Source: Pseudomonas sediminis
GTDB taxonomy: Bacteria > Pseudomonadota > Gammaproteobacteria > Pseudomonadales > Pseudomonadaceae
Direction: 5' to 3'
Assembly (NCBI RefSeq): GCF_039555755.1
Contig: NZ_CP154631.1
Coordinates: 2,108,001-2,172,000 of the forward strand
DNA length: 64,000 nucleotides
The translations under genes and the position numbers were made by a program. This document shows positions 9,675 through 18,904 of the stretch, one piece after another. The stretch's first letter is position 1. Every line of letters starts with the position of its first letter. The notes under the pieces were generated by a model, which had not been told where the DNA came from, ran no database searches, and worked only from the letters and a program-made list of their open reading frames with translations.

Positions 9675-11009
9675 TTGATCAGCATCCCCAAGTCCGAATA
9701 TGCCCGTCGGCGCAAGGCGCTGATGGCGCAGATGGAGCCCAACAGCATTGCCATCTTGCCGGCGGCACCGGTGTATATCCGTAACCGTGACGTCGAGCAT
9801 GTCTACCGCCAGGACAGCGACTTCCAGTACCTCACCGGTTTCCCCGAGCCGGAAGCGGTGATGGCGCTGATTCCTGGCCGCGAGCACGGTGAATATGTGT
9901 TGTTCTGCCGTGAACGCGACCCGGAGCGTGAGTTGTGGGATGGCCTGCGCGCCGGTCAGGACGGCGCGGTTAAGCATTTCGGTGCCGACGATGCATTTCC
10001 CATCGGCGATATCGACGACATTCTCCCGGGGCTGATCGAAGGTCGCGAGCGTGTCTACTACGCTATCGGTAGTAACCAGGAGTTCGATCATCGGCTGATG
10101 GAGTGGGTCAACCACATCCGCGCCAAGGCTCGCCAGGGCGCTACGCCGCCGAACGAATTCGTTGCCCTCAACCATCTGCTGCACGACATGCGCCTGTACA
10201 AGTCGGCTGCCGAGGTGAAGGTTATGAAGGAGGCTGCCGAGATCAGTGCGCGCGCCCACATCCGTGCGATGCAGGCGAGTCGTGCCGGGCTGTTCGAATA
10301 TCACCTGGAAGCCGAGCTGGATTACGAGTTCCGCAAGGGTGGGGCGAAGATGCCGGCCTACGGTAGCATCGTCGCCGCCGGCCACAATGCCTGCATCCTG
10401 CACTATCGCGAGAATGACGCGGCGCTCAAGGACGGCGATCTGGTATTGATCGACGCTGGTTGCGAGATCGACTGCTACGCCAGCGACATCACCCGCACCT
10501 TCCCGGTCAGCGGCAAGTTCTCGCCCGAGCAGAAGGCCATCTATGAGCTGGTGCTCAAGGCCAACGAGGAAGCGTTCAAGTTCATCGCGCCAGGCAAGCA
10601 CTGGAACGAAGCCCACGAGTCCACCGTGCGCGTGATTACTGCCGGTCTTGTCGAGCTGGGCCTGCTCGAGGGTGACGTCGATGAGCTGATCGCCAGCGAA
10701 GCCTACAAACCTTTCTATATGCATCGCGCCGGCCACTGGCTGGGTATGGACGTGCACGATGTTGGCGACTACAAGGTCGGCGGCGAGTGGCGCGTGCTGG
10801 AAGTCGGCATGGCGATGACCGTCGAGCCGGGCATCTACATCGCCACCGACAACGACAAGGTCGCCAAGAAATGGCGTGGCATCGGCGTGCGCATCGAGGA
10901 CGACGTGGTAGTGACCAAGAAAGGCTGCGAGATTCTCACCAACGGTGTGCCCAAGACCGTTGCCGCGATCGAGGCACTGATGGCAGCCGCGCGCACCGAG
11001 GTGGCCTGA
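9675..11009 (+). CDS. pepP: Xaa-Pro aminopeptidase P
   Basis: Metallopeptidase that removes N-terminal residues preceding proline. The start is a TTG at 9675 with GGAG six bases upstream, giving 444 residues beginning ISIPKSEYARRR, the family length; no ATG fits. The N-terminal creatinase-like domain carries QDSDFQYLTGFPEPEAV. The catalytic pita-bread domain has the metal ligands in LIDAGCEIDCYASDITRTF, HRAGHWLGMDVHD, AMTVEPGIY and GVRIEDDV. It follows the YgfB-family gene by 19 bases and ends 4 bases before ubiH, so it is probably in one operon with the ubiquinone genes. Confidence 0.95.
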   Translation: MISIPKSEYARRRKALMAQMEPNSIAILPAAPVYIRNRDVEHVYRQDSDFQYLTGFPEPEAVMALIPGREHGEYVLFCRERDPERELWDGLRAGQDGAVKHFGADDAFPIGDIDDILPGLIEGRERVYYAIGSNQEFDHRLMEWVNHIRAKARQGATPPNEFVALNHLLHDMRLYKSAAEVKVMKEAAEISARAHIRAMQASRAGLFEYHLEAELDYEFRKGGAKMPAYGSIVAAGHNACILHYRENDAALKDGDLVLIDAGCEIDCYASDITRTFPVSGKFSPEQKAIYELVLKANEEAFKFIAPGKHWNEAHESTVRVITAGLVELGLLEGDVDELIASEAYKPFYMHRAGHWLGMDVHDVGDYKVGGEWRVLEVGMAMTVEPGIYIATDNDKVAKKWRGIGVRIEDDVVVTKKGCEILTNGVPKTVAAIEALMAAARTEVA

Positions 11010-11013
11010 GCCC

Positions 11014-12198
11014 ATGTCACGCGTACAGTTGGCCATTATCGGCGGCGGTCTGGTCGGCGCGAGCCTGGCGCTGGCCCTGCAGGACACGGCGCGTCAGCGT
11101 GGTTGGCGCATCGCCCTGATCGAACCCTTCGCCCCGGGCAGCGAATACCAGCCCAGCTATGACGCGCGCTCTACCGCGCTGTCCTATGGCAGCCGGTTGA
11201 TCTACGAGCGCCTCGGTCTGTGGCAGAGCATCGCCCAGCGGGCCGAGCCGATTCAGCAGATCCATGTGTCCGACCGCGGCCGCTTCGGCGCCACGCGCCT
11301 GCAAGCCATCGAGGAAGGCGTGCCGGCGCTCGGTTACGTAGCGGAGAACGCCTGGCTCGGCCATTGTCTGTGGCAGGCGCTGGATCAGGATGTGATCGAA
11401 TGGCGCTGCCCGGCCGAGGTGGTCGGCATGCAGCGCCTTGACGACGGCTATCGCCTGACCCTGAACGACGAAACCTGTCTTGACTGCGACCTGGCGATTC
11501 TTGCCGATGGTGGGCGTTCCGGTTTGCGCGAGCAGCTCGGTATCGGCGTCAGCAGCAAACCTTACGGGCAGAGTGCGTTGATCGCCAACGTCAGCCCGCT
11601 GGAAGCGCATCGTGGGCAGGCTTTCGAGCGCTTCACCGATGACGGCCCGATGGCGCTGCTGCCCTTGAGCGACAACCGCTGCGCGCTGGTCTGGACACGC
11701 GCCGCGGCTGACGCCGAACGTCTGTTGCGCGCCAGCGAGTCGAGTTTTCTAAGCGAGTTGCAGCAGGCTTTCGGTTATCGCCTGGGCGCCTTGCGCCAGG
11801 TGGGTGCACGGCATCTGTATCCGTTGAGCCTGGTCGAGGCGCAGGAGCAGGTGCGTCCGCATCTGGTGGTGCTGGGCAACGCCGCGCACAGCCTGCACCC
11901 CATCGCCGGCCAGGGTTACAACCTGTCGCTGCGCGATACCCTGGCGCTGGCCGAGGTGCTGATCGATAGCGAGGCAGCACTGGGCGATTTCGCCACCCTG
12001 CAGCGTTACCTGCAACGGCAGCAGCTCGATCAACAGATGACCGTCGGCTTCTCCGATCAGGTAACGCGCCTGTTCAGCAACGCGCAGCCGCTGCTGACCG
12101 CCGGGCGTAACCTGGGTCTGCTCGGCCTCGATCTGCTATCGCCAGCCAAGCGCTGGTTCGCCCGGCAGGCCATGGGTATGGGAACCCGTAATCTATGA
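11014..12198 (+). CDS. ubiH: 2-octaprenyl-6-methoxyphenol hydroxylase UbiH
   Basis: FAD monooxygenase of ubiquinone biosynthesis, 394 residues. It has the N-terminal dinucleotide fold IIGGGLVGASLAL, the UbiH-type DARSTALSYGSR segment and the second FAD motif GNAAHSLHPIAGQGYNLSLRD near residue 290. It lies between pepP and ubiI, the conserved order, and starts 4 bases after pepP. An intergenic hairpin repeat separates it from ubiI. Assignment to UbiH and not its sister rests on order and the ALSYGSR motif. Confidence 0.92.
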   Translation: MSRVQLAIIGGGLVGASLALALQDTARQRGWRIALIEPFAPGSEYQPSYDARSTALSYGSRLIYERLGLWQSIAQRAEPIQQIHVSDRGRFGATRLQAIEEGVPALGYVAENAWLGHCLWQALDQDVIEWRCPAEVVGMQRLDDGYRLTLNDETCLDCDLAILADGGRSGLREQLGIGVSSKPYGQSALIANVSPLEAHRGQAFERFTDDGPMALLPLSDNRCALVWTRAAADAERLLRASESSFLSELQQAFGYRLGALRQVGARHLYPLSLVEAQEQVRPHLVVLGNAAHSLHPIAGQGYNLSLRDTLALAEVLIDSEAALGDFATLQRYLQRQQLDQQMTVGFSDQVTRLFSNAQPLLTAGRNLGLLGLDLLSPAKRWFARQAMGMGTRNL

Positions 12199-12207
12199 CC
12201 GGCCCTG

Positions 12208-12262
12208 TAGGGTGCGCTGTGCGCACCAGCCGGAAGCCAGGGTGCGCACAGCGTGCCCTGGG
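12208..12262. repeat. TAGGGTGCGC-type palindromic repeat
   Basis: An imperfect hairpin whose arms contain GGTGCGCTGTGCGCACC and GGTGCGCACAGCGTGCCC, sitting in the 78-base gap between ubiH and ubiI. The same family recurs at 23590, 24305, 44628, 61850 and 63893. Confidence 0.75.
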
Positions 12263-12276
12263 GTTTAAGGAGTGAT

Positions 12277-13494
12277 ATGCGCGCGGATCTGATCATCGTC
12301 GGTGCCGGTATGGTCGGCAGCACCCTGGCTCTGGCGCTGGAGCACAGCGGTCTGGATATTCTGATCGTCGACGGCAGCCCGCTGAGCGTGTCGCCCTTCG
12401 ATGCGCAGGCGCCGTTCGAGCCGCGCGTCAGCGCATTGTCAATGGCCAGCCAGCGCATTCTCGAGCGCCTGGGCGCCTGGCCAGGCATCGCTGCAAGGCG
12501 TGCCTGCCCCTATGGCGAGATGCGCGTCTGGGATGGCTCCGGTACCGGCAGCATTCACTTCGCTGCCGCCAGCGTGCATGCCGATACTCTGGGCCATATC
12601 GTCGAGAACCGTGTGGTGCAGGACGCTTTGCTAGAACGTCTGCACGACAGCCAGATCGGCCTGTTACCCGGCGCACGCTTGGAGCAACTGCGCCGCTCCG
12701 GCGACGACTGGCTGCTGACGCTCACCGATGGCCGCCAGCTGCGTGCACCGCTGCTGGTGGCGGCTGATGGTGCCAACTCCGCGGTGCGTCGCCTGGCCGG
12801 CTGCGCCACGCGCGAATGGGATTATCTGCACCATGCCATCGTCACCAGCGTGCGCTGCGAGCGTGCGCACCAGGCCACTGCCTGGCAGCGTTTCACCGAT
12901 GACGGTCCGCTGGCCTTCCTGCCGCTGGCCGGGCCGGCCGGCGAGCACTGGTGCTCGATCGTCTGGTCCACCGTACCGGTCGAGGCTGAGCGCTTGATGG
13001 CGCTGGACGATGAGGCCTTCTGCGCCGAGCTGGGCAAGGCTTTCGAATCCCGCCTGGGCAAGGTGCTGCATGCCGATCGCCGTCTGTGCATCCCGCTGCG
13101 TCAACGCCATGCCAAGCGTTACGTGGAGCCGGGGCTGGCGCTGATCGGCGATGCCGCGCACACCATCCACCCGCTAGCGGGGCAGGGCGTCAACCTGGGC
13201 TTTCTCGATGCGGCGGTGCTGGCCGAGGTGCTGCTGCATGCCGCTATGCGAGGTGAGAACCTCAGTGATGAGCGCGTGCTGAGCCGTTTCGAGCGTCGGC
13301 GCATGCCGCACAACCTGGCGATGATGGCGGCTATGGAAGGCTTTCAGCGTCTGTTCCAGGCCGACCCGTTGCCGTTGCGCCTACTACGCAACGTCGGCCT
13401 CGACCTGGTCGACGGCCAGGCCGAAGCCAAGGCGCTGTTCGTGCGTCAGGCGCTTGGGCTGTCCGGCGACTTACCGGAACTGGCGCGAGCCTGA
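12277..13494 (+). CDS. ubiI: FAD-dependent ubiquinone hydroxylase UbiI (VisC)
   Basis: Paralogue of UbiH, 405 residues; C5-hydroxylation in ubiquinone synthesis is the known role of UbiI. Motifs: LIIVGAGMVGSTLALALEHSG, the PRVSALSMASQRIL segment, and GDAAHTIHPLAGQGVNLGFLD. The ATG at 12277 has AAGGAG five bases upstream, preferred over the in-frame ATG at 12253 that lies inside the repeat. It follows ubiH, as in E. coli pepP-ubiH-ubiI-gcvT, although here the iron transporter genes separate it from gcvT. Confidence 0.9.
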   Translation: MRADLIIVGAGMVGSTLALALEHSGLDILIVDGSPLSVSPFDAQAPFEPRVSALSMASQRILERLGAWPGIAARRACPYGEMRVWDGSGTGSIHFAAASVHADTLGHIVENRVVQDALLERLHDSQIGLLPGARLEQLRRSGDDWLLTLTDGRQLRAPLLVAADGANSAVRRLAGCATREWDYLHHAIVTSVRCERAHQATAWQRFTDDGPLAFLPLAGPAGEHWCSIVWSTVPVEAERLMALDDEAFCAELGKAFESRLGKVLHADRRLCIPLRQRHAKRYVEPGLALIGDAAHTIHPLAGQGVNLGFLDAAVLAEVLLHAAMRGENLSDERVLSRFERRRMPHNLAMMAAMEGFQRLFQADPLPLRLLRNVGLDLVDGQAEAKALFVRQALGLSGDLPELARA

Positions 13495-13604
13495 GCTGAC
13501 GCAACTTGTAATAACTGCTGCGTGTGGTCTTGCTGTTTACGTTGAGAAGGCAAATAACATTCACTACTATTCAGCCACTTTGTAATCCACAAGAGGCTGG
13601 TCCC

Positions 13605-14606
13605 ATGAAGGCTCGTAACGCGCTCCTCGCCGCATTCACTCTCAGCACCCTGGCAACTGCCGTCCAGGCTGCCGATGAAGTGGTGGTCTACTCCGCCCGC
13701 ATCGATGAGCTGATCAAGCCGGTGTTCGACGCCTACACCGAGAAAACCGGGGTCAAGGTGAAGTTCATCACCGACAAGGAAGCCCCGCTGATCGCCCGCC
13801 TCAAGGCCGAGGGCGCCAACACCCCGGCTGACCTGCTGATCACCGTCGACGCCGGCAACCTCTGGCAGGCCGAGCAGGAAGGCGTACTGCAGCCGACCAA
13901 ATCCGACGTGATCGATGCCAACATCCCCGCTCAGTATCGCTCCAGCACCGACAGCTGGACCGGCCTGTCGCTGCGTGCACGGACCATTTTCTACTCCACC
14001 GAGCGCGTCAAGCCTGAAGAGTTGTCCACCTACGAAGCGCTAGCAGACAAGAACTGGGAAGGCCGCCTGTGCCTGCGCACCAGCAAGAAGGTCTACAACC
14101 AGTCGCTGACCGCCACCCTGATCGAAGCCCATGGCGCCGAGAAGACCGAAGAAATCGTCAAGGGTTGGGTCAACAACCTGGCTACCGACGTGTTCCCGGA
14201 TGACACTGCGCTGTTGCAAGCCATTGACGCCGGCCAGTGCGACGTGGGCATCACCAACACCTACTACTATGGCCGCCTGCACAAGCAGCAGCCGGATCTG
14301 AAGGTCAAGCCGTTCTGGCCGAACCAGAACGACCGTGGCGTGCACGTCAACCTGGCCGGTGCTGGTGTGACCAAGCATGCACCGCATGCCGAACAGGCCA
14401 AGAAGCTGCTGGAGTGGATGACCACCGCAGAAGCACAGAGCATCTTCGCCGGCGTCAACCAGGAATACCCGGCCAACCCGGCGGTCAAACCGTCTGCCGA
14501 GGTGGCTTCCTGGGGCACTTTCAAGGCCGATACCGTGGCCACCGAAGTGGCCGGCAAGCGCCAGGCCGAAGCGACCATGCTGATGGACCGAGCCGGCTGG
14601 CAGTAA
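13605..14606 (+). CDS. Periplasmic Fe(III)-binding protein of ABC transporter (FbpA/FutA type)
   Basis: Solute-binding protein for ferric iron, 333 residues. A signal peptide ([17 protein letters not shown]) precedes the mature start [17 protein letters not shown]. The paired tyrosines of the iron site appear in [11 protein letters not shown] near residue 220. The ATG at 13605 has AGAGG nine bases upstream; the track's upstream in-frame start has no such site. The matching permease follows; no ATPase gene is present here, so it must be encoded elsewhere. A weak AT-rich sequence just upstream (about 13552-13575) only loosely resembles a Fur box. Confidence 0.93.
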   Translation: MKARNALLAAFTLSTLATAVQAADEVVVYSARIDELIKPVFDAYTEKTGVKVKFITDKEAPLIARLKAEGANTPADLLITVDAGNLWQAEQEGVLQPTKSDVIDANIPAQYRSSTDSWTGLSLRARTIFYSTERVKPEELSTYEALADKNWEGRLCLRTSKKVYNQSLTATLIEAHGAEKTEEIVKGWVNNLATDVFPDDTALLQAIDAGQCDVGITNTYYYGRLHKQQPDLKVKPFWPNQNDRGVHVNLAGAGVTKHAPHAEQAKKLLEWMTTAEAQSIFAGVNQEYPANPAVKPSAEVASWGTFKADTVATEVAGKRQAEATMLMDRAGWQ

Positions 14607-14640
14607 GCGCGTAACGATTTGCTGCTCGTTTGCCCTGCTG

Positions 14641-14672
14641 ATCGTGCCCACGCTCCGGCGTGGGAGAACGAT
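14641..14672. repeat. Short palindromic repeat, CCCACGCTCCGGCGTGGG type
   Basis: A perfect 18-base palindrome flanked by inverted ATCGT/ACGAT, a form common between genes in Pseudomonas. It lies between the iron-binding protein and its permease. Confidence 0.7.
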
Positions 14673-14704
14673 CATCGACGAGCCCAGCGCTGCCGTTATA
14701 CTGC

Positions 14705-14735
14705 GACGCCCCGCCTAGCCGGGGCGTCGTCATTT
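14705..14735 (+). terminator. Possible rho-independent terminator/attenuator
   Basis: A 9-bp perfect GC stem (GACGCCCCG with CGGGGCGTC, six-base loop) followed by GTCATTTCC. It comes 20 bases before the permease start, so it probably lowers permease expression relative to the binding protein. Confidence 0.6.
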
Positions 14736-14754
14736 CCGTAGTCGAGGAGTCCGC

Positions 14755-16371
14755 GTGCCGCATCCCGTCCAGCGTCGCTGGTACCCCATCGTCCTTGCCG
14801 TCGCCGTTCTGGTGTTGATGCCGCTGTCGGTGCTGCTGCTGAGCTGGCACGACGTGGATCAGCAGATCTGGGCGCACCTGTGGCAGACGCAGATGGCACG
14901 GCTGATCGGTAATACGCTGACGCTGGTGATCGGTGTCGGCGTAGGGGTGACGCTGCTGGGCGTGAGCCTGGCCTGGCTCACCAGCCTCTGTGAGTTTCCC
15001 GGCCGGCGCTGGCTGGACTGGGCGCTGATGCTGCCTTTCGCCATTCCCGCCTACGTGCTGGCATTCGTTTTCGTTGGCCTGCTGGATTTCGCCGGCCCGG
15101 TGCAGACGCTGCTGCGCGAATGGTTCGGCAGTGGCTTGCGCCTGCCGCGCGTGCGCTCGACCGGCGGGGTGATCATCGTGTTGGTGCTGGTGTTCTATCC
15201 CTACGTCTATCTGCTCGCTCGTGGCGCCTTCCTGGCTCAGGGCAAGGGCTTGATGGAGGCGGCCCGGGTGCTCGGGCAAAGCCCCTGGCAGGCGTTCTGG
15301 CGGGTGGCGCTGCCAATGGCGCGCCCGGCCATCGGTGCTGGTCTGGCCCTGGCAATCATGGAGACTCTGGCGGATTTCGGCGCGGTGTCGGTGTTCAACT
15401 TCGACACCTTTACCACGGCGATCTACAAGACCTGGTACAGCTTCTACAGCCTGACCAGTGCCACCCAACTGGCCAGCCTGCTGCTGCTGGCCGTGGCGTT
15501 GGTGCTCTACGGCGAGCGTCGTGCCCGCGGCGCCGCACGACCGGCCAACGAGCGGCCGCGCGGCAAGGCGCTGTATCACCTGCACGGCTGGAAGGCCTTC
15601 GCGGCCAGCGCCTGGTGCGGTCTGGTATTCGCCTGCGCCTTCGTCATCCCGCTGCTGCAACTGCTGGCCTGGTTCTGGCAGCGCGGTCGCTTCGACCTCG
15701 ATGAGCGATACGCCGGGCTGATCCTGCATACCCTTTACCTGGGCGGCATGGCGGCGCTGATCACGGTGAGCGTGGCCATGTTGCTGGCCTTTGCCCGGCG
15801 TCAGGCGCCGAATCGCAGCGTGCGTTTCGGTGTGGCGTTGGGCAACCTCGGTTATGCCTTGCCCGGTTCGGTGCTGGCGGTGGCGATCATGTTGGCCTTC
15901 AGTTTCCTCGATCGTGAACTGGTGATTCCGCTGTCCACGGCACTGGGCGGAGCCGGCAAGCCGCTGCTGATGGGTAGCCTCACGGCGCTGCTGGTGGCCT
16001 ATCTGATCCGCTTCATGGCCGTGGCGTTCGGGCCGCTGGAAACCAGCCTGGCGCGGATTCGCCCGTCGCTGCCGGAGGCGTCGCGCAGCCTCGGTGTTGG
16101 CAGCTTCGGGCTGTTCTTCAGGGTCTATCTGCCGCTGCTGCTGCCGGGCACCTTGTCGGCCGCGCTGCTGGTATTCGTCGATGTGCTCAAGGAAATGCCG
16201 GCGACCCTGCTGATGCGTCCGTTCGGCTGGGACACCCTGTCGGTACGGGTATTTGAAATGACCAGCGAAGGCGAGTGGGCGCGCGCCTCGCTGCCGGCGC
16301 TGACCCTGGTGCTGGTCGGCCTGCTGCCGGTGATTCTGCTGATAAGGCGCTCGGCCCGAAGTTTCGGTTGA
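14755..16371 (+). CDS. Fe(III) ABC transporter permease (FbpB/HitB type)
   Basis: Inner-membrane permease of 538 residues with two fused permease halves, as in FbpB/AfuB. The start is GTG at 14755 with GGAG six bases upstream. Each half carries an EAA-type loop for ATPase contact: EAARVLGQSPWQAFWRVALPMARPAI near residue 165, and PEASRSLGVGSFGLFFRVYLPLLLP near residue 440. About a dozen hydrophobic helices are visible. Works with the binding protein upstream and an ATPase not in this window. Confidence 0.93.
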   Translation: MPHPVQRRWYPIVLAVAVLVLMPLSVLLLSWHDVDQQIWAHLWQTQMARLIGNTLTLVIGVGVGVTLLGVSLAWLTSLCEFPGRRWLDWALMLPFAIPAYVLAFVFVGLLDFAGPVQTLLREWFGSGLRLPRVRSTGGVIIVLVLVFYPYVYLLARGAFLAQGKGLMEAARVLGQSPWQAFWRVALPMARPAIGAGLALAIMETLADFGAVSVFNFDTFTTAIYKTWYSFYSLTSATQLASLLLLAVALVLYGERRARGAARPANERPRGKALYHLHGWKAFAASAWCGLVFACAFVIPLLQLLAWFWQRGRFDLDERYAGLILHTLYLGGMAALITVSVAMLLAFARRQAPNRSVRFGVALGNLGYALPGSVLAVAIMLAFSFLDRELVIPLSTALGGAGKPLLMGSLTALLVAYLIRFMAVAFGPLETSLARIRPSLPEASRSLGVGSFGLFFRVYLPLLLPGTLSAALLVFVDVLKEMPATLLMRPFGWDTLSVRVFEMTSEGEWARASLPALTLVLVGLLPVILLIRRSARSFG

Positions 16372-16384
16372 TCAAGACAGCGAT

Positions 16385-16440
16385 GTAGGGCGGGTGCAAC
16401 CCGCCAGTGTCGGGGCATGGCGGGTTACACCCGCCCTACG
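16385..16440. repeat. GTAGGGCGGGT-type palindromic repeat
   Basis: Near-perfect inverted repeat: GTAGGGCGGGTGCAACCCGCC on the left and its counterpart GGCGGGTTACACCCGCCCTAC on the right. It follows the permease gene. The whole gap 16372-16700 holds only this repeat and copy B of the 138-bp element; no gene is visible. Confidence 0.7.
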
Positions 16441-16520
16441 ACCTGAAGCCAGGATGACCCCCCGGACGCATGCGGCTACAATGCGCGCCATTCGCGAGCC
16501 GGGGTAACCCGGCGGACGTG

Positions 16521-16660
16521 CCGAGAAGCGTAGGCGAGGCGGCCAGTGCAAGGCGCAGCCAGGTGAAAAACGGCCGGGGTCGCGCCCGACTGTGCTCATA
16601 CACATGAGCATTTTGAGCCTGGCTGTAACGCAGCAATGGCAACGCAGCTAGCTTCTCGGG
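16521..16660. repeat. 138-bp structured intergenic repeat, copy B
   Basis: Inverted relative to copy A at 8818-8955. Its ends pair (CCGAGAAGC at 16521 with GCTTCTCGG). It shares GTAGGCGAGGC, CAAGGC, ATGAGCATTTTGAGC, TAACGCAG and AACGCAG with copy A. The internal stem is CAGCCAGG (16556-16563) with CCTGGCTG (16618-16625); at the same place copy A has a different sequence that also pairs. It sits directly upstream of gcvT. Confidence 0.75.
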
Positions 16661-16700
16661 GGTCTGAATCGCTTCGCCAAGCCCGGAAGGAGATTTACCC

Positions 16701-17798
16701 ATGGGACAGCGCACCCCCCTCTATGAGCTGCACCTGGCGCTGGGGGCCAAGATGGTGGATTTCGGCGGCTGGGACATGCCGCTGCACTATGGTTCGCAAG
16801 TCGAGGAGCATCATCAGGTGCGCCGCGAGTGCGGCGTATTCGATGTCTCGCACATGTGTGTGGTGGACGTCAGCGGTGAGCAGGCGCAGGCCTACCTGCA
16901 GCACCTGCTGGCTAATGACGTGGCGCGCCTGCAGACGCCCGGCAAGGCGCTGTACAGCGCCATGCTCAACGAGCAGGGCGGGGTGGTCGATGACCTGATT
17001 GTCTACCTGACTGGCTCTTCTTCTCCGGCACCGGGCTACCGCCTGGTGCTCAATGCGGGGACTCGCGACAAGGACCTGGCCTGGATGCACGCCCAGACCG
17101 CCGAGTTCGCTGTCGAAGTGCGCGAGCGCCGCGACCTCGCGGTATTGGCCATTCAAGGCCCCAAGGCCCGTGCCCGTGTTGCCGAGTTGGTGACCCAGGC
17201 ACGCGCCGCACTGATCCACGAGCTCAAGCCGTTCCAGGGTCTGCCCGAGGGTGACTGGTTCATCGCCCGAACCGGTTATACCGGTGAGGATGGTCTGGAA
17301 ATCGTGCTGCCGGCGGCAGAGGTGGCGTCTTTCTTCAACGATCTGGTCGGTGCCGGTATTTCGCCGATTGGCCTGGGCGCGCGTGACACCCTGCGCCTGG
17401 AGGCGGGCATGAACCTGTATGGCCAGGACATGGACGAGCAGGTCAGCCCGCTGGCTGCCAACATGGCCTGGACCATCGCATGGGAACCAGCCGAGCGCGA
17501 CTTCATTGGTCGTCCAGTGCTGGAAGCGCAGCGCGCCGCCGGCTGCCCGAGCAAGCTGGTTGGGCTGGTGCTGGAGGAGCGCGGCGTGCTGCGTGCACAC
17601 CAGGTGGTACGCGTTGATGGCATTGGTGATGGCGAGATCACCAGTGGCAGCTTCTCGCCTACGCTGAACAAATCCATCGCGCTGGCGCGGGTACCGGCCG
17701 CGACCGGGGATCGTGCCGAGGTGGAGATCCGCGGCAAGTGGTACCCGGTGCGGGTGGTCAGGCCGAGCTTCGTGCGCAACGGTAAAACCCTTATCTGA
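16701..17798 (+). CDS. gcvT: Glycine cleavage T-protein (aminomethyltransferase)
   Basis: Transfers the methylene group from the lipoyl-bound intermediate to tetrahydrofolate, releasing ammonia. It has 365 residues with AAGGAG before the ATG. Family motifs are [27 protein letters not shown] at the start, [15 protein letters not shown], and the folate-site [15 protein letters not shown]. It is upstream of gcvH by 94 bases. No glycine riboswitch signature is visible upstream. Confidence 0.95.
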   Translation: MGQRTPLYELHLALGAKMVDFGGWDMPLHYGSQVEEHHQVRRECGVFDVSHMCVVDVSGEQAQAYLQHLLANDVARLQTPGKALYSAMLNEQGGVVDDLIVYLTGSSSPAPGYRLVLNAGTRDKDLAWMHAQTAEFAVEVRERRDLAVLAIQGPKARARVAELVTQARAALIHELKPFQGLPEGDWFIARTGYTGEDGLEIVLPAAEVASFFNDLVGAGISPIGLGARDTLRLEAGMNLYGQDMDEQVSPLAANMAWTIAWEPAERDFIGRPVLEAQRAAGCPSKLVGLVLEERGVLRAHQVVRVDGIGDGEITSGSFSPTLNKSIALARVPAATGDRAEVEIRGKWYPVRVVRPSFVRNGKTLI

Positions 17799-17892
17799 AT
17801 CATCAGGTCGCGGTGCTGGCTTCCCCTGGCGCTGCGGCCTGCTAAATTGTCCAGACGGCCCACTTGCCGTCACCGTTTACGAGGAATCAAAC

Positions 17893-18282
17893 ATGAGCAA
17901 TATCCCCGCCGATCTGCGTTATGCCGCCAGCCACGAGTGGGCGCGCCTGGAGGCTGACGGTAGCGTGACCGTGGGCATTTCCGACCACGCCCAGGAAGCC
18001 CTCGGCGACGTGGTATTCATCGAGCTGCCGGAAGTCGGCAAGCAACTGAACGCCGGCCAGGAAGCCGGTGTGGTGGAGTCGGTCAAGGCTGCCTCCGACA
18101 TCTATGCGCCGGTTGGCGGCGAAGTGATCGCCATCAACGAAGCGCTGGCTGACAGCCCGGAAAGCGTCAACAGCGACCCCTATGGCAGCTGGTTCTTCAA
18201 GCTCAAACCGAGCGACACCAGCGAGCTGGACAAGCTGCTGGACGCTGCCGCCTATCAGGCTGCTGCTGACGCCGACGCCTGA
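17893..18282 (+). CDS. gcvH: Glycine cleavage H-protein
   Basis: Lipoyl carrier that shuttles the aminomethyl group between P, T and L proteins. It has 129 residues. The lipoylated lysine is in [19 protein letters not shown] (about residue 65). The ATG at 17893 has GAGGAA ten bases upstream. It ends 20 bases before a strong terminator, and no gcvP follows, unlike the usual gcvTHP order. Confidence 0.95.
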   Translation: MSNIPADLRYAASHEWARLEADGSVTVGISDHAQEALGDVVFIELPEVGKQLNAGQEAGVVESVKAASDIYAPVGGEVIAINEALADSPESVNSDPYGSWFFKLKPSDTSELDKLLDAAAYQAAADADA

Positions 18283-18302
18283 TTCATCAGGCCTCTACCC
18301 GG

Positions 18303-18330
18303 AAACCCGCTGCGGCGGGTTTCTGTGTTT
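18303..18330 (+). terminator. Rho-independent terminator after gcvH
   Basis: Stem AAACCCGC with GCGGGTTT around a TGCG loop, followed by CTGTGTTT. It closes the gcvTH unit. The gap 18283-18589 otherwise holds palindromic repeats and the bigR-like promoter. Confidence 0.8.
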
Positions 18331-18367
18331 CTGGGCTCTGCTAGTGAATCCGCATGCAGGGCGTCAG

Positions 18368-18442
18368 TGGTAGCCCGGATGTATCCGGGGAGTGAGGCGC
18401 TTTAGCGGCGAGTTCTTGTCGCGGCTAAAGCCCCTCCCACGA
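18368..18442. repeat. Two short intergenic palindromes
   Basis: AGCCCGGATGTATCCGGGG at about 18372-18390, then CTTTAGCGGCGAG paired with GTCGCGGCTAAAG and ending CCCCTCCCACGA. Both are common Pseudomonas intergenic types; related copies are at 44238 and 61778. Confidence 0.55.
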
Positions 18443-18544
18443 TTTGTGCTGTGCATGCATCGGTTGATGCAGGTAGGCGCGCTCTTGTAAGGCCCGTTCA
18501 ATTCCCTCTTTAACCGCTGGTCGGTTGGGCTAACACTTACCCGG

Positions 18545-18574
18545 AATACAGTATATAAAAATACATATTGTATT
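18545..18574. promoter_or_regulatory. Candidate operator of the BigR-like repressor
   Basis: A 30-base AT-rich imperfect palindrome, 16 bases before the regulator ATG. The outer arms AATACA and TGTATT match perfectly; 11 of 15 positions pair overall. ArsR/BigR repressors bind AT-rich palindromes overlapping their own promoter, so this is the natural autoregulatory site for the sulfur operon. No exact consensus was checked. Confidence 0.65.
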
Positions 18575-18589
18575 GAGTGAGGGTGTTCC

Positions 18590-18904
18590 ATGACTGAGCC
18601 CATCGATATCCAGCAGCTGCGTGCCAATGCCGACGCTGCCGGGCAACTGCTCAAGGCGCTGGCCAATCCGGATCGCCTGTTGCTGCTCTGCCAGCTGTCG
18701 CAAGGCGAGCGCAACGTCAGCGAGCTGGAGGCGCTGCTTGGTATCCAGCAGCCGACGCTGTCCCAGCAACTGGCGGTGTTGCGCCGCGAGGGGTTGGTGG
18801 AGACTCGTCGTGACGGCAAGCAGATCTTCTATCGCATCAGCAGCCCGGCGGCGCTGGCGGTGATCGAGACGCTCTACCGTCTGTTCTGCGAGGGCCGGCA
18901 ATGA
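18590..18904 (+). CDS. ArsR-family sulfur/redox repressor, BigR/YgaV type
   Basis: A 104-residue winged-helix regulator. Segments: [32 protein letters not shown] and a recognition helix [29 protein letters not shown]. It has exactly two cysteines at the BigR positions, C34 and C100, spaced 66 residues apart as in BigR (C42/C108). In that family they form a disulfide or polysulfide bridge when sulfide species appear, releasing DNA. Its stop overlaps the next start (ATGA), which codes for a YeeE-type transporter, supporting a sulfur-responsive operon. A palindromic operator lies upstream. Confidence 0.88.
   Translation: MTEPIDIQQLRANADAAGQLLKALANPDRLLLLCQLSQGERNVSELEALLGIQQPTLSQQLAVLRREGLVETRRDGKQIFYRISSPAALAVIETLYRLFCEGRQ

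Noticed and set aside
13545..13580. Fur box before the iron transporter
   Set aside because: Only about half of the positions match the 19-base consensus; not listed as a site.
16440..16700. Glycine riboswitch upstream of gcvT
   Set aside because: The conserved glycine-aptamer core sequences are not seen; the region is the 138-bp repeat.
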